Shown: positions 6,856 to 13,993, counted from the stretch's first letter. The stretch: 64,000 nt of DNA from an uncultured Limosilactobacillus sp. (GCF_934202235.1 NZ_CAKPXS010000001.1:49539-113538); one strand, 5' to 3'. The notes: generated by a model from the sequence alone, not told the origin. Program-made: numbers and translations.

Positions 6856-6886
6856 GAGGGGTGAACACAGTGTACACAACGCTTAG
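6749..6886 (+). CDS. Small single-pass membrane protein
   Basis: 45 aa: a helix from FYIAIVMGVIVGCLLIAAII, then a charged tail QHEQRLRQLEDERGEHSVHN. GGGAGGAGG is 8 nt before the ATG, one of the best ribosome sites in the early region. It overlaps genes on both sides. Function unknown. Confidence 0.65.
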   Translation: MFYIAIVMGVIVGCLLIAAIITLAQHEQRLRQLEDERGEHSVHNA

Positions 6887-7031
6887 TTTGTTTGGAGTTG
6901 CCTGGACCGCAATCATCGCTTGGGGATTGCACACCGGTAATTTCTGTCAGGCATGTGGTGGAATAGTCGTGTTAATTATTTGGTTCATCATGACTTTAAC
7001 CACTGATATCAAGACACAAAAAAAGCGCTAA
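6870..7031 (+). CDS. Small two-helix membrane protein
   Basis: 53 aa with a GTG start after GAGAGGGG: MYTTLSLFGVAWTAIIAWGL, then a CQACGG turn, then a second helix and a basic tail IKTQKKR. The stop lies inside the hairpin of a candidate antisense RNA (7018-7084). The size and helix-basic-tail form are holin-like or toxin-like, but no family is recognised. Confidence 0.6.
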   Translation: MYTTLSLFGVAWTAIIAWGLHTGNFCQACGGIVVLIIWFIMTLTTDIKTQKKR

Positions 7032-7084
7032 CTGCCGGTCGCAGTTAGCACCAAAACAAAAAATTCTACGTAACCAGTATATCA
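7018..7084 (-). ncRNA. Candidate antisense small RNA cassette 1
   Basis: On the minus strand, TGATATACT (extended -10, 7084-7076) is followed about 30 nt later by a perfect GCTAACTGC/GCAGTTAGC stem and a T7 run. The predicted RNA is about 50 nt and covers the 3' end of the 6870-7031 membrane-protein gene. Layout matches the cassettes at 12.4 and 14.1 kb. Confidence 0.45.
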
Positions 7085-7104
7085 CACAAACAGGAGATTC
7101 TACG

Positions 7105-7284
7105 ATGATACACGATCAATACTTACGAATTAAATGCTATCGTGCCTGCCTACGAGAGGTTTGGCACCAAATCATGTTGACACCTAATGACATGGTTAAG
7201 CCCTTATATCAGCCGCAAAATAACATCATGACCATGATTGATCTGGTTTACAAGGATATGGGGGTGATCGGGGATGCTGAATAG
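7105..7284 (+). CDS. Small hypothetical phage protein
   Basis: 59 aa: MIHDQYLRIKCYRACLREVW to KDMGVIGDAE. It has a CAGGAGA site and an 11-bp overlap with ssb. Helical and soluble, unknown role, expressed with the replication genes. Confidence 0.6.
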   Translation: MIHDQYLRIKCYRACLREVWHQIMLTPNDMVKPLYQPQNNIMTMIDLVYKDMGVIGDAE

Positions 7285-7798
7285 TGTCATGATTCAGGGC
7301 CGCATCACAAAGGAATTAAAGCCAACGCGGACCCAGAATAATACCCCGATGCTGCGGTTTACTTTAGCTTGCGACGCTGATCGAAAGGACCAACAAGGCA
7401 ACCGTGATGCAGATTTCATCAACTGCATGGCTTTTGGCAAGACTGTCGGCATGATGAACCAATACCTCCACAAAGGCAGCAAGATCATCGTTCATGGCCG
7501 CTGGGTAACCAGTCAGGGGCAGGATCAGAATGGCAATACTACTTACTACAATACCTGTGCTGTACAGCGTTTCTGGTTTGATGAGCCGGCACCAAAGAAT
7601 CGGCAAGGGAATAATCATCCCCAGCAAGGTGGTCCGCAGGGGCAGCCTAACTATCACCAGAATGATCAGTATCATGGTGGACCTCAGCAAGGCAATCAAA
7701 GCTATAACGGCCAACAAGGCTACAACAATGCACCAAATGGCGGATACGGCAACCAGCCGCCGCAGGATAACAATTATCAAGGCTACAACGGCTACTAA
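7274..7798 (+). CDS. ssb: Single-stranded DNA-binding protein
   Basis: 174 aa. The OB-fold is in residues 1-105 (MLNSVMIQGRITKELKPTRT, FINCMAFGKTVGMM, KGSKIIVHGRWVTSQ). A long Gln/Asn/Gly-rich disordered tail follows. It lacks the usual acidic DDDIPF tip and ends in NYQGYNGY, so it probably does not recruit host partners in the standard way. It would protect ssDNA during phage replication and lies directly upstream of rep. Confidence 0.93.
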   Translation: MLNSVMIQGRITKELKPTRTQNNTPMLRFTLACDADRKDQQGNRDADFINCMAFGKTVGMMNQYLHKGSKIIVHGRWVTSQGQDQNGNTTYYNTCAVQRFWFDEPAPKNRQGNNHPQQGGPQGQPNYHQNDQYHGGPQQGNQSYNGQQGYNNAPNGGYGNQPPQDNNYQGYNGY

Positions 7799-7814
7799 GT
7801 AAGGAGTGTAGACC

Positions 7815-8900
7815 ATGCGAAGAATTATCGGTAATGAGAAACGAGCCTTCAAAGGCGTCTTCATTCCTGCTGAATTTTGGCTGGATGAGAACCTCAAACC
7901 AATGGAACTGCTACTAATCACGGAAATTGATAGTCTCCAGTCCAAAAAGGGTTGCTATGCCAGCAATAAACACTTTGCTGACTTCCTTGACGTTTCAGAG
8001 AGTTGGATATCGCGTATTATCAAGAGTCTGGCTGATCGGGGTTACTTGGAACTTCACTACAACAAGAAAGGCAAGCAATACTTGGGCCGTGTGATTCAGG
8101 TGGTTCGTAAAGGAAATACCCCTATTTCTAATCCGAAAGAGGGGTATGTCGAATCCGGTGAGACCCCTATTTCTGATCCGAAAGGGGGGTATTTCGGATC
8201 GTTAAAAGAGAGTAATACATCTAAAGTAATACAAGATAGTAATACAGATAGAGTATTAGGTACTGGTAATGAGTATCCGGACGCGCGCGACAAAAAATCT
8301 GACGAACCACAACCAGACAATCTGCGTTCGTTTGGTCTCTGGGAACAAAACTGGGGATGGCCAAACGCTATCGCAACCCAGGACCTGACTGATTGGGTCC
8401 ATGAGTTCGGGGACGATTTGGTTGCTTGGACGATTGAGTTTGCGCTGCGGCGCAACGTTTCATCGCAAGGAGCTAACAGCTGGCTACGGAAAGCCTTTGA
8501 CCGTTACCGCCAAGAAGGGGTGTCAACGGTCGAAGAAGCTGAACAGAAAGCTGAGGCTCATCGCCAGCAAGTCGACCGGGAAATGAAGGGTAGGCAATCA
8601 CGGCATTACAGTCGTACCAAGCGAGTTGAGAAGCTGCCGGACTGGGCAAAGGATCAACATCCGCAACAGGATCAGGAAGGCAACAACGATCATTACGGGG
8701 ATGATAGTCAACCTGCTGCGAATGAGAAAGCCACTCCGGAACAACTTGCGGAAACGCAGCGCCTGCTGGCTCGGTTGCGAGAAAAACATAAAAAGCATCA
8801 GGAAGAACAGGCAGATCAAGAAGAACAACGAGTACAGCAGAAACGTGATGAGGGGAGAGACAAGAATGGCTTGGCGGACTTGTTACACAGCAACGGTTAA
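7815..8900 (+). CDS. Phage replication initiator, HTH plus DnaD-like domain
   Basis: 361 aa. A winged-helix N-terminus lies at about residues 1-100 (NKHFADFLDVSESWISRIIK then SLADRGYLEL). A variable linker at about 100-165 is encoded by the repeat-rich origin. A DnaD/DnaB_2-type domain covers about 165-250 (WEQNWGWPNAIATQDLTDWV, WLRKAFDRYR). A Gln/Glu-rich coiled C-terminus may bind the helicase or its loader. It would open the origin within its own gene, as lambda O does. No helicase or loader gene follows, so host proteins are probably recruited. Confidence 0.88.
   Translation: MRRIIGNEKRAFKGVFIPAEFWLDENLKPMELLLITEIDSLQSKKGCYASNKHFADFLDVSESWISRIIKSLADRGYLELHYNKKGKQYLGRVIQVVRKGNTPISNPKEGYVESGETPISDPKGGYFGSLKESNTSKVIQDSNTDRVLGTGNEYPDARDKKSDEPQPDNLRSFGLWEQNWGWPNAIATQDLTDWVHEFGDDLVAWTIEFALRRNVSSQGANSWLRKAFDRYRQEGVSTVEEAEQKAEAHRQQVDREMKGRQSRHYSRTKRVEKLPDWAKDQHPQQDQEGNNDHYGDDSQPAANEKATPEQLAETQRLLARLREKHKKHQEEQADQEEQRVQQKRDEGRDKNGLADLLHSNG
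8116..8246. other. Phage replication origin inside rep
   Basis: Two copies of an inverted repeat (8116-8147 and 8163-8192) have arms ACCCCTATTTC and GAAAGRGGGGT around a 6-bp centre. An AT-rich stretch follows with three direct copies of AGTAATACA (8211, 8225 and 8238). Iterons beside an unwinding element in the mid-rep linker are typical of phages with DnaD-type initiators. Confidence 0.75.
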
Positions 8901-9243
8901 TGGGCGGCAGATTGTGGTGCGTCACCGAACTCCTGATCCGGATGAAATGGCGTTGCATCTGTCAATGTCATTGGACTGGTATACAGGCTACGTTGAAGTA
9001 TTGCCAACTGACGGCATTGATGCGGAAGATTATGAACGCTATGACAGTGAGATTGAAGCTCCTGGTGGTTTGACCTTCGGAGGTTCACTCAATGAATATC
9101 CAGATCAGCAGTTCTTGGGTTTTGATACTGCGCATTGGGGCATGGAGGGTTACACAATGGCCGATGCGATTAACGGCACAGCAAAAATGCAACGAGACAT
9201 TGAAAAATATCGTGAACAACACGGAAAAGAGAGTGAGAACTAA
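8866..9243 (+). CDS. Hypothetical phage protein
   Basis: 125 aa from ATG 8866 (MAWRTCYTATVNGRQIVVRH). GAGGGGAGAG precedes it; the frame is open further upstream but has no ribosome site there. It overlaps the end of rep. The middle is acidic (DGIDAEDYERYDSEIEA) and the C-terminus helical. It is probably a conserved phage replication-block protein; I cannot assign a function. Confidence 0.65.
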   Translation: MAWRTCYTATVNGRQIVVRHRTPDPDEMALHLSMSLDWYTGYVEVLPTDGIDAEDYERYDSEIEAPGGLTFGGSLNEYPDQQFLGFDTAHWGMEGYTMADAINGTAKMQRDIEKYREQHGKESEN

Positions 9244-9338
9244 TGGCTAAACAAGCAATTAATTTTGAGATTAGCAAAATCGCCAATGGGGGGGCACAGG
9301 TCAAATTGGATCGGGCCCTCAAACCGGTATTGGCGTAA
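9243..9338 (+). CDS. Short phage protein, probably 3'-truncated
   Basis: 31 aa: MAKQAINFEISKIANGGAQV then KLDRALKPVLA. It has stop-start overlaps (TAATG) with both neighbours. The opening resembles a longer phage replication-block protein, in my recollection about 100 aa, so the C-terminal part seems lost. A G7 tract lies in the coding sequence. Confidence 0.5.
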   Translation: MAKQAINFEISKIANGGAQVKLDRALKPVLA

Positions 9339-9685
9339 TGATTAAGCTAACGTTTGATATTCCGCCAGTACCGCAGGCTCGACCACGTGCGCGGCACATC
9401 CCGGCAAAGATGGCCCGTGCGGTTACTAGCATGGGAATCAAGATGAAACACCGCAAAGGTAAAACTTATCTTTACGATCGCAAAGATGTCAAGATTTTTA
9501 AAGGTCAGTTGGGGATGTTGGCACGTAACCAATACAAGGGCGAACCGTTGGATGAGCCATTGATGGTTTCACTGCACTTCTATCGGCTAAGTGCCAAAGT
9601 CAGCAAGAAAGAATTGGCACGGCGTTACTCCGGACAAGAACCACATGGCGATTCGGGGGATGAATGGTGCCATTGTTCATGGTGA
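9338..9685 (+). pseudogene. RusA-like Holliday junction resolvase, truncated
   Basis: The N-terminal 90 residues match RusA (LTFDIPPVPQARPRAR, then PLMVSLHFYRLSAKVSKKE). The frame then leaves the family at SGQEPHGDSGDEWCHCSW. The conserved catalytic region with its acidic residues (the usual PDxDNxxK and DD motifs) is absent, and the sequence passes into the next small gene. A deletion has probably inactivated it. RusA enzymes resolve branched phage DNA. Confidence 0.7.
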
Positions 9686-9831
9686 TTCACTTGAGCCGAA
9701 AGGCCAAAGATGTTTACTTTATCCGCAATGATACTGACAACTTTTTAGCGTTTAGTGAAGTACATCGAATGCAGCACACGGAGGAGTTAGCAAAAATGTA
9801 TGACATACATGAATGGGTTGATCAATTATGA
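9664..9831 (+). CDS. Small hypothetical phage protein
   Basis: 55 aa: MVPLFMVIHLSRKAKDVYFI then RNDTDNFLAFSEVHRMQHTE and EWVDQL. GGGGGATG precedes the ATG. It begins at the apparent deletion junction in rusA, so its own N-terminus may be altered; ATG 9679 is an alternative. Unknown function. Confidence 0.5.
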   Translation: MVPLFMVIHLSRKAKDVYFIRNDTDNFLAFSEVHRMQHTEELAKMYDIHEWVDQL

Positions 9832-9986
9832 ATTATGCTAAAGCGCGAATGCGATTGGAAGCTATGTCAGTAGTCTACTGGCACGGCCACCACTGGCGCA
9901 TTCAAGGGCTGAATAAGATTAAGCAGACAGCGGACATGATCATGGACGACGGGGATGAGGTTGCCATGAAGTCAGATGTGCCATAA
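9828..9986 (+). CDS. Small hypothetical phage protein
   Basis: 52 aa: MNYAKARMRLEAMSVVYWHG then HHWRIQGLNKIKQTADMIMD. It overlaps the preceding stop (ATGA). It is helical with several His and Trp. Unknown function. Confidence 0.5.
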   Translation: MNYAKARMRLEAMSVVYWHGHHWRIQGLNKIKQTADMIMDDGDEVAMKSDVP

Positions 9987-10012
9987 AAGAGATTAGTGAG
10001 TAGGGGTGCCAG

Positions 10013-10561
10013 ATGAAAACGCAAGAACTAATTAATAAACTGCAAAATTTACCGTTTATTCAGTTAAAAGTTACAAATATGGTTGAATGTCCGACGGAAA
10101 TTAGCATTGGCGATCAGAGTGATGTGGGCGCACGAATTCATTTCAAAACAAATGCGATTGGTTGGCTGAGGGTTGATAACTTCAGTTCAAGCAGTATTTG
10201 GACTGATGAAGAATGCAAGACTATTGAAGACTTACTTGATGAGTATTTAAAGACTCCTGTTAAACAACGGGCCCCGGAGAAGAAATACCGGTTATATCTG
10301 GGCTTAATCCCTGGCACACGCGACACAGAGTATTGGTTAATGAAGTCGGAGTTTCCTAACGATACAACGCCCTTTCAGTTAGCACGCGATTATAAGAATC
10401 CAAGAACAATTTGGACAGAAGATGAGGTAAATCAGCTAAAACGGCAGCTTCCTATCATGGCAGACAGCATCGAAAAAATGAAAGCACCTGTGATTGATAG
10501 CGATAAACCACTCCATACTCGGATAGAAATCAAACGAGGTTTAAATAATGACATTAACTAA
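10013..10561 (+). CDS. Hypothetical phage protein
   Basis: 182 aa. Two similar blocks suggest an internal repeat: SSIWTDEECKTIEDLLDEY, then RTIWTEDEVNQLKRQLP, each after a beta-rich stretch. The C-terminal part (WTEDEVNQLKRQ) resembles the end of DUF1642-type phage proteins, only weakly. No catalytic motif is visible. Confidence 0.6.
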   Translation: MKTQELINKLQNLPFIQLKVTNMVECPTEISIGDQSDVGARIHFKTNAIGWLRVDNFSSSSIWTDEECKTIEDLLDEYLKTPVKQRAPEKKYRLYLGLIPGTRDTEYWLMKSEFPNDTTPFQLARDYKNPRTIWTEDEVNQLKRQLPIMADSIEKMKAPVIDSDKPLHTRIEIKRGLNNDIN

Positions 10562-10770
10562 ACAACAGAAGAACTGCCCGTACTGTCATGGGATGCTGGA
10601 TTTACTTCCAGCCATCCCCAATCATCCAAGACATTTGTTGATGTGTGGAGGGTAAAAACGAGAAGTATGCAGAAATTATGTACAACAAAGAGGGACGTGT
10701 AGATTGGTTAATCTATATTGATTACTGCCCTGAATGCGGACGCAAGTTAGGAGAATCAAGTGATGAGTAG
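10548..10770 (+). pseudogene. Zinc-ribbon phage protein split by a +1 frameshift
   Basis: The first frame (10548-10655) gives MTLTKQQKNCPYCHGMLDLL and ends at GGG TAA. Skipping one base continues as KNEKYAEIMYNKEGRVDWLI then YIDYCPECGRKLGESSDE to the stop at 10768-10770. The paired CPYC and CPEC motifs would form one zinc ribbon, so the gene is one unit broken near 10653. A purine-rich GGAGGG sits just before the stop, so programmed +1 shifting cannot be ruled out. A mutation is likelier. Confidence 0.6.
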
Positions 10771-10954
10771 GCAGCGAAAGAAACATCCCAGAATGGTTGC
10801 TTGGCAGCAGGATATGAAATTATATGACAGGTTTTATCATGATCGAATTCATTTTCAAAATTGGATGGAAACAGAAATGATGATTTTTAACCTTCCACCG
10901 TATCGAGGCACCAAATATCGAGGATACAGGAGGTGGGCCGGAAAATGCAGGTAA
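10763..10954 (+). CDS. Small basic hypothetical phage protein
   Basis: 63 aa from ATG 10763: MSRQRKKHPRMVAWQQDMKL, rich in Arg, Met and aromatics, ending in YRGYRRWAGKCR. AGGAG at 10749-10753. It is possibly nucleic-acid binding from charge alone. Confidence 0.5.
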   Translation: MSRQRKKHPRMVAWQQDMKLYDRFYHDRIHFQNWMETEMMIFNLPPYRGTKYRGYRRWAGKCR

Positions 10955-11097
10955 GTGATTTTTTACTGCTTATCGCAGTAGTGCTGATCTGGATGGTGCT
11001 ATCGCTTTTCTCACCCTTCTGGGCTGCCTGGGCGACCTTTCCGGTGATGGTGACCATATCGTGGCTGGTAGTGAAGACTTTGGAAGGTAACGAATGA
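10945..11097 (+). CDS. Small membrane protein
   Basis: 50 aa with two hydrophobic segments: FLLLIAVVLIWMVLSLFSPF, then WATFPVMVTISWLVV. It overlaps both neighbours by a few bases. Unknown role. It is one of at least five small membrane proteins in this early operon. Confidence 0.6.
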   Translation: MQVSDFLLLIAVVLIWMVLSLFSPFWAAWATFPVMVTISWLVVKTLEGNE

Positions 11098-11516
11098 GTG
11101 ACAAAAACGTCATTATTAAAGGCGCTCGTTCTTTTATGAAAACAAAATTGTCGGATTATTTAGCTTTAACAGGAGAACAGCGGGCAGATCTTAAAAGTGG
11201 CCCTTGTGTAAAAATATCCAATTCTGTTTACTCTGGAAATTCTACTGAGAAACGCTTCCTTGATATTGTGGAAGCTGAGAAAGTGATTAACTGTGTTAAA
11301 CATGCAATTGAAAATTGTTCGAATATGAACCGACATATTTTAACGTTGTGTTATTTAGATGAAATCATGGATAAAAATGTAGCTATTCGTCTGGGCTACA
11401 GCATTTCCAGGTATAAAGATTTAAAAAGGCAAGCACTTTATGAATTTGCTTTACGATACCGGTATCAAGCTGCTAAGGCTGGGTTAAAAACAAAGGTGGG
11501 GATGGCTGATGAGTAA
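11094..11516 (+). CDS. ArpU-family phage transcriptional regulator
   Basis: 140 aa. The C-terminal sigma-like segment fits ArpU proteins: RHILTLCYLDEIMDKNVAIR then LGYSISRYKDLKRQALYEFA, with an HTH at about residues 90-125. ArpU-type proteins switch on late genes in Firmicutes phages. The candidate target is the repeat-bearing late promoter at 14416-14460. A second regulator of the same general type follows at 12425, which is unusual. Confidence 0.8.
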   Translation: MSDKNVIIKGARSFMKTKLSDYLALTGEQRADLKSGPCVKISNSVYSGNSTEKRFLDIVEAEKVINCVKHAIENCSNMNRHILTLCYLDEIMDKNVAIRLGYSISRYKDLKRQALYEFALRYRYQAAKAGLKTKVGMADE

Positions 11517-11610
11517 GCGTCGCAAAAAGAAAAAGCGGTCGCAGGTCAAGAAGAAACTGCGCCGCATGAAGCGTCATGCTGAGGAACATCAAAGAAAGGC
11601 GGTTAAGTAA
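11509..11610 (+). CDS. Tiny highly basic protein
   Basis: 33 aa, mostly Lys and Arg (MSKRRKKKKRSQVKKKLRRM). It overlaps the stop of arpU and the start of the next gene. It may be a nucleic-acid binding peptide or merely a coupling ORF. Confidence 0.45.
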   Translation: MSKRRKKKKRSQVKKKLRRMKRHAEEHQRKAVK

Positions 11611-11972
11611 TGGATAAAGAGATTTCAATTCTTTTGAAGATGCTGAATGGGACATTAAGTCATGCACCAGCTTTTCTACATCGCACCATAATCCAATATC
11701 AATGGCAACAATCAATTGAAGGCTTAATGTATTTAATTGGTGCCGTTGTCATCGGAGTCATTGTATTGAAGGCGGTCCGCTTTATTATCCAGCGCACAAA
11801 TGATAAGGATTATAGGGTGCTTGATGATTCATTTTTCTTTGTATTCTGTTTGCCAATGATCCTATGTGGAATGGTTATGTGTGCTGCTTATTGTTTCAAG
11901 ACGGGTATTAGCGATATCGGTCATGCGATTTCGCCAATTACCAGTTTAATCCAGACCCTACATACCATTTAA
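11610..11972 (+). CDS. Membrane protein, unknown
   Basis: 120 aa with two transmembrane helices: about 38-58 (GLMYLIGAVVIGVIVLKAVR) and about 76-97 (FFFVFCLPMILCGMVMCAAY). An amphipathic C-terminus follows. It has a stop-start overlap with the basic ORF. Unknown function. Confidence 0.65.
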   Translation: MDKEISILLKMLNGTLSHAPAFLHRTIIQYQWQQSIEGLMYLIGAVVIGVIVLKAVRFIIQRTNDKDYRVLDDSFFFVFCLPMILCGMVMCAAYCFKTGISDIGHAISPITSLIQTLHTI

Positions 11973-11985
11973 AAAGGAGAAAATA

Positions 11986-12351
11986 ATGCAAACTTGGATA
12001 TACTGGATAGTATTTGGATTAATGTGTATTGCAACAGTGCTAAATGTTATTGGCTGTTTTAAAGCCCGAAGAATAAGATTAAATTTGCGTGATTCTTTAA
12101 GGGAAGTCAATAATCAATTACAGCAATTTCCAATAGCAGCGGCTAATGATGAGATTTACTATGTTATTAAAGTTAGATCATTATTTTTAATGGATCATCA
12201 CTATCCTAGTGATCAATTTGAATTTACAAAGAAGGCTGCTTGGGCAAAGCAATATACGGACCTATCCTTAGCCATTGATATAGCTAACGACTGTAATGGC
12301 AAGGTAATCGCATATGGACCAATTAATCCGGTTGAAAAAGCTAACAAATAA
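11986..12351 (+). CDS. Membrane-anchored protein, unknown
   Basis: 121 aa. An N-terminal helix (WIYWIVFGLMCIATVLNVIG) is followed by a soluble domain of about 90 residues with FEFTKKAAWAKQYTDLSLAI near its end. AAAGGAG before the ATG. Its stop codon adjoins the terminator of antisense cassette 2. Confidence 0.6.
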   Translation: MQTWIYWIVFGLMCIATVLNVIGCFKARRIRLNLRDSLREVNNQLQQFPIAAANDEIYYVIKVRSLFLMDHHYPSDQFEFTKKAAWAKQYTDLSLAIDIANDCNGKVIAYGPINPVEKANK

Positions 12352-12406
12352 AAAAACACCCCAGCTCGGCTGAAGTGCTTAACAATCCAATAAGCTAAGT
12401 ATACCA
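12350..12406 (-). ncRNA. Candidate antisense small RNA cassette 2
   Basis: The minus strand shows TGGTATACT (12406-12398), then about 20 nt later a CACTTCAGC/GCTGGGGTG stem with two G-U pairs and a T7 run. The predicted RNA is only about 40 nt and ends at the stop codon of the 11986-12351 gene. Layout matches cassettes 1 and 3. Confidence 0.4.
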
Positions 12407-12424
12407 CAGCGAGTGAGGGGCGTA

Positions 12425-12856
12425 ATGATGAGGAAATCAACGATTTTACGGGTAGAAGATATTTTGCGGGATTATCCCAAACTTGACCGTTATATTGCCC
12501 AACGGTTGGACGATTTAAAGCATCCGGTTTATGAGCGCGATGAAAATGTGGGTGGCGGCAGAGCGGAGAACAAGCGACGTAATCCTATTTTAGACATGCT
12601 CATCACGATTGACGAGGATGAGCGCATCAATGCTTTAAAGCGACAGAAGAGAGCCATCGCTGATTGCTTGGATGAGAGTGATCAGCTAACTCAAGTCTTG
12701 ATTGAAGATTACTACTTCTATAATCGCAAGCACTTATCGCTATCAGGCGTTATCGCTGAAAAGCAGCTAGCAGTATCTAATCGGACAGCATTCCGTTTGC
12801 GCCATGACTTCATCAGTCGCCTAGCTCACAAGCTGGGGATGTACGATCCAGATTAA
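12425..12856 (+). CDS. RinA/DUF722-like late transcriptional regulator
   Basis: About 143 aa; ATG 12425 or 12428, after GAGGGG. The N-terminus resembles the RinA/DUF722 group (ILRDYPKLDRYIAQRLDDLK, then NPILDMLITIDEDERINALK). A C-terminal HTH (AVSNRTAFRLRHDFISRLAH) follows. These proteins activate late transcription. With the ArpU-like gene 900 bp upstream, the phage has two candidate late activators. Confidence 0.75.
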   Translation: MMRKSTILRVEDILRDYPKLDRYIAQRLDDLKHPVYERDENVGGGRAENKRRNPILDMLITIDEDERINALKRQKRAIADCLDESDQLTQVLIEDYYFYNRKHLSLSGVIAEKQLAVSNRTAFRLRHDFISRLAHKLGMYDPD

Positions 12857-12882
12857 TATCATCCCCCAAAAATCGTTATTAT

Positions 12883-12990
12883 GCGAGTGTATGGTACCAG
12901 CAGCCTTTCTTGACACGAGAAACTCCTTTGATCGGAACAGATAACAATTGTACGTATGCTGCTGATTGGGTTCGATCCCCAGTGCTCGCT
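12883..12990 (+). ncRNA. tRNA-like structure 1 (non-canonical)
   Basis: A 7-bp acceptor-like helix (GCGAGTG, 12883-12889, with TGCTCGC, 12983-12989, two wobbles) abuts a T-arm exactly as in tRNA: TTGGG, loop TTCGATC, CCCAG (12966-12982). T8 and A9 equivalents are present. TTTCT, a 7-nt loop and AGAAA form an anticodon-like arm, but the base before its centre triplet is not U. There is no normal D-arm, a long insert, and no CCA. It is probably a tRNA mimic or decayed tRNA. Confidence 0.5.
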
Positions 12991-13024
12991 TTGCAGGCAC
13001 CATGTCACAGGTGGTGGTCCGCAT

Positions 13025-13119
13025 AGCTGACGTCCTACGGCTAGGGCCTTGATAGAAGCTCGACAAACCACGAGAGTTTAATCATCGCATGAAGTCCGGT
13101 TCAACTCCGGCTCTCAGCT
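13025..13119 (+). ncRNA. tRNA-like structure 2 (non-canonical)
   Basis: AGCTGA (13025-13030) pairs with TCAGCT (13114-13119). A T-arm with CCGG, loop TTCAACT and CCGG sits just before the 3' acceptor strand. CCTA/TAGG and CTCG/CGAG stems take D-arm and anticodon-arm positions, the latter with an 8-nt loop. Geometry is imperfect. It lies 35 bp after structure 1 in the same orientation. Together they fill the gene-free 12857-13140 stretch. Confidence 0.45.
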
Positions 13120-13161
13120 TTGTCCGAAATGACGTTAAACTACATCATATATTCACTTACG

Positions 13162-13188
13162 AAGTCTGGCAGGAAGTGCTGGACTTTT
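13162..13188 (+). terminator. Intrinsic terminator before the DUF4145 gene
   Basis: AAGTCTGGCA pairs with TGCTGGACTT (two G-U pairs) and is followed by a short T-rich tail. It probably ends the early transcript, including the tRNA-like RNAs, ahead of the DUF4145 insert. Confidence 0.6.
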
Positions 13189-13215
13189 GTATTATTGTGA
13201 TGAGGTGAATATTTG

Positions 13216-13830
13216 ATGATTAAAGATTTATATGATGAACCAAATGATGTTAAATGGAAGGCTGAAAGTATAATGTCTGCTAAATATGTATGTGGTTATT
13301 GTGGTGCTTTAGTTTCTAGCGAAAAAGGAATGCCAATTACTGAACAAGGTGACTATAGCACACGACCTCAAAAGGGTAATTATGGTGTCTATGTTTGCAC
13401 AAATTGCCATATGCCAACTTTTTTATACGAAGACATTCAGGTGCCTGGTAGCAGATTTGGCGCTCCTGTTAAAAACGTTCCTGATAATGTTAATTCTATT
13501 TATGAAGAAGCGCGAAGTTCATATGCAGCAAATGCTTATACAGGTGTTGTTTTGCTTTGCCGAACTCTGTTAATGCATGTTGGTGTTGATTTTGGTGCTG
13601 ACACTGGAAAGAGCTTTCAATACTATGTAACTTATTTGAAAGAAAAAGGATACGTAAGTATTCGCAGCAATGAATGGGTTGATGAAATTAGGAAATATGG
13701 GAATACATCAACGCACGAAATAAAAATAAATACTAAAGTGGAAGCGCAAACCATTTTGCAATTTTGTGAGATGCTATTAAAGATGAACTATGAGTATCCA
13801 TCAATTGTTAAACACGAACAGAATGATTAA
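13216..13830 (+). CDS. DUF4145-type protein with N-terminal zinc ribbon
   Basis: 204 aa from ATG 13216 (a TTG lies one codon upstream); GAGGTG is 8 nt before. The N-terminus has CGYCGAL then VCTNCHMP, four Cys for one zinc. Residues 95-200 match DUF4145 (IYEEARSSYAANAYTGVVLL, CRTLLMHV, YVTYLKEKGYVS, RKYGNTSTHEIK). Such domains often accompany restriction or other defence genes. It is AT-rich, bounded by terminators and set between regulator and late operon, so it looks like an acquired moron. Its function is not known. Confidence 0.75.
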   Translation: MIKDLYDEPNDVKWKAESIMSAKYVCGYCGALVSSEKGMPITEQGDYSTRPQKGNYGVYVCTNCHMPTFLYEDIQVPGSRFGAPVKNVPDNVNSIYEEARSSYAANAYTGVVLLCRTLLMHVGVDFGADTGKSFQYYVTYLKEKGYVSIRSNEWVDEIRKYGNTSTHEIKINTKVEAQTILQFCEMLLKMNYEYPSIVKHEQND

Positions 13831-13890
13831 CGTCTATACTTTGGAGTCGGCTTAACCTTGGGGTTTTATTTCATTATTTCCCTAAAAGGC

Positions 13891-13919
13891 TTGCATCATA
13901 TGAGTTAATAACTTATAAT
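13891..13919 (+). promoter_or_regulatory. Strong promoter for the candidate toxin mRNA
   Basis: TTGCAT (13891-13896), a 17-bp spacer and TATAAT (13914-13919). Transcription would start near 13926 and give a leader of about 68 nt before ATG 13994. Confidence 0.8.
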
Positions 13920-13993
13920 ATAAGTGTAGTTAAGTAAGGGACGCCTGAACGACTACAGCGTTCCGGAAGTGATTCCCTGAATCCGGAAAGGGG

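Noticed and set aside
8626..8865. Upstream extension of the 8866-9243 gene
   Set aside because: This part is the out-of-frame shadow of the rep C-terminus, rich in Arg and without a ribosome site. The ATG at 8866 has one.
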